DNA of 12,808 bases from CAZPAV01 sp964584755 (GTDB taxonomy: Bacteria > Actinomycetota > Acidimicrobiia > Spongiisociales > UBA5794): assembly GCA_964584755.1 (NCBI GenBank), contig CAZPAV010000059.1, positions 1 through 12,808 of the forward strand, read 5' to 3'. A model generated the notes under the pieces. The model did not search any database. It saw only the letters and a program-made list of their open reading frames with translations, and was not told the DNA's origin. This document shows, piece by piece, positions 12,433 through 12,808 of the stretch. How positions within the stretch are numbered: position 1 is the first letter of the stretch; each line of letters begins with the position of its first letter. Both the position numbers and the translations under genes were made by a program.

Positions 12433-12808
12433 CCGTCACATCGAAGCCCTCCAACACGATGACAACCGCCCCCACCACCAGACCCTCCACAACGCCGAAA
12501 CCCCCGCCCCCGGCGACGAACCGGCACTCGCCACACCCGGCGACGACAGCGCCGGGACGTCGAACCGCAGCCTCCCCGGCGGCTCCTGGAGCATCGTTGG
12601 AGTATCCCCTGGAGGCCAATTGGAGGGTCGCCGGCACACCGTGCCGACACTGTTCACCCCGACCGGCCGACCATGGCCATCCTCGAGACGCCGCCCGAGT
12701 GTCGGCCACCTCTGGTATGGCTTGGAGAGGAACGCTCGGAAGGAAGGAGCTGAGTGTCAACACCGGTCGAAATCTGCGCGGGGGTCACCGGGTGAATTCT
12801 GCGCGTTC
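12350..12808 (+). CDS. Uncertain hypothetical ORF, open to the window end
   Basis: From GTG 12350 (or GTG 12419) one plus-strand frame stays open to the right edge. Between about 12437 and 12600 it has a very strong C/G bias at third positions, as real genes here do, and encodes HIEALQHDDNRPHHQTLHNA followed by an acidic, Pro/Ala-rich stretch. Against it, there is no ribosome-binding site, its start overlaps the inverted-repeat cluster, and it reads straight into the IS-like end at 12755. It may be a remnant of a gene truncated by that insertion. No similarity recognised. Confidence 0.2.
   Translation, partial: MLPVVSHVDASTLPAWVLSTLWAVPCPHRHIEALQHDDNRPHHQTLHNAETPAPGDEPALATPGDDSAGTSNRSLPGGSWSIVGVSPGGQLEGRRHTVPTLFTPTGRPWPSSRRRPSVGHLWYGLERNARKEGAECQHRSKSARGSPGEFCAF
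12755..12808. mobile_element. Possible end of an IS21-family insertion sequence (truncated by window)
   Basis: The sequence from TGTCAACACCGGTCGAAATC onward has the form of IS21-type ends, which start with TG and carry several internal repeats of the outer sequence. Here a 17-base unit occurs twice, at 12764-12780 and 12789-12805, with three differences (shared core TCTGCGCG). The transposase genes would lie to the right. Assignment is by pattern only; no coding sequence or target duplication is visible. Confidence 0.45.

Larger units (their letters stand above)
1586..12808. mobile_element. Left part of a putative integrative conjugative or mobilizable element
   Basis: The left boundary is the tRNA-Pro 3' fragment. 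Inside it lie accessory cargo genes and a complete MobF relaxase with an adjacent repeat-rich putative oriT. No integrase, type IV secretion gene or second att copy is visible, so the right end lies outside the window and autonomous transfer cannot be judged. Combining the att site and the relaxase into one element is inference. An alternative is that the relaxase belongs to a separate, nested element; the IS-like end at 12755 shows further insertions occurred here. Confidence 0.55.

Noticed and set aside
12068..12763. Minus-strand frame of 231 codons upstream of the relaxase
   Set aside because: It overlaps the relaxase start in another frame and crosses the inverted-repeat cluster. The product is low-complexity (Gly/Val/Arg) with no recognisable domain and no good ribosome-binding site.
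1..12808. CRISPR array, rRNA operon or riboswitch
   Set aside because: No regularly spaced repeat-spacer pattern, no rRNA-like stretch and no recognisable riboswitch core was seen on either strand.

Overview
The window is high-GC DNA with GTG starts, short ATGA-type gene overlaps, an ECF sigma factor paired with a CU044_5270-type membrane protein, and an actinobacterial-style MobF relaxase. This points to an actinobacterium, possibly of the Acidimicrobiia; the genus cannot be told from sequence alone. A run of exactly 100 N (1833-1932) shows it is a scaffolded draft assembly.

Layout. (i) 1-1293, minus strand: a secreted beta-propeller-like protein with a Pro/Thr-rich stalk and a C-terminal membrane anchor, running off the left edge; probably chromosomal. 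(ii) 1586-1630, minus strand: exactly the 3' half of a tRNA-Pro(GGG) gene, from the anticodon loop to CCA, without its 5' half. This is the expected scar of a site-specific element integrated in a tRNA gene, so I read it as one att site, with the element extending to the right. Tandem short repeats (1715-1760) just inside the boundary could be recombinase or excisionase sites. (iii) 1951-9380, plus strand: cargo, with an exported 4-Cys protein, an ECF sigma factor, its overlapping CU044_5270-like putative regulator, a small leader ORF, a DUF2690-like exported protein, a lipoprotein, an ABC ATPase with two ABC-2-like permeases, a decayed copy of the regulator gene, a second leader ORF and a second lipoprotein. 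(iv) 9448-12153, minus strand: a complete MobF (TrwC/TraA-type) relaxase-helicase. (v) 12154-12754: a non-coding stretch rich in inverted repeats, the best oriT candidate, followed by an uncertain ORF. (vi) 12755-12808: what looks like one end of an IS21-type insertion sequence, cut by the window edge.

How it may work together. Two near-identical promoter blocks (GGAACC-N16-CGAATC at 4084 and 8843), each followed by a short leader ORF overlapping a GTG-started exported protein gene, and a related block upstream of the sigma gene (GGAAGC-N16-CGACGT at 2485), suggest that the ECF sigma factor controls itself, the exporter/lipoprotein operon (4142-8624) and the second lipoprotein (8902-9380). 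The result would be a self-contained envelope-stress or export regulon carried by a conjugative or mobilizable element. The exporter's substrate and the roles of the exported proteins are not recognisable. The relic at 8643-8837 shows that the regulator-plus-promoter unit was once duplicated and that the second regulator has decayed while its promoter survived.
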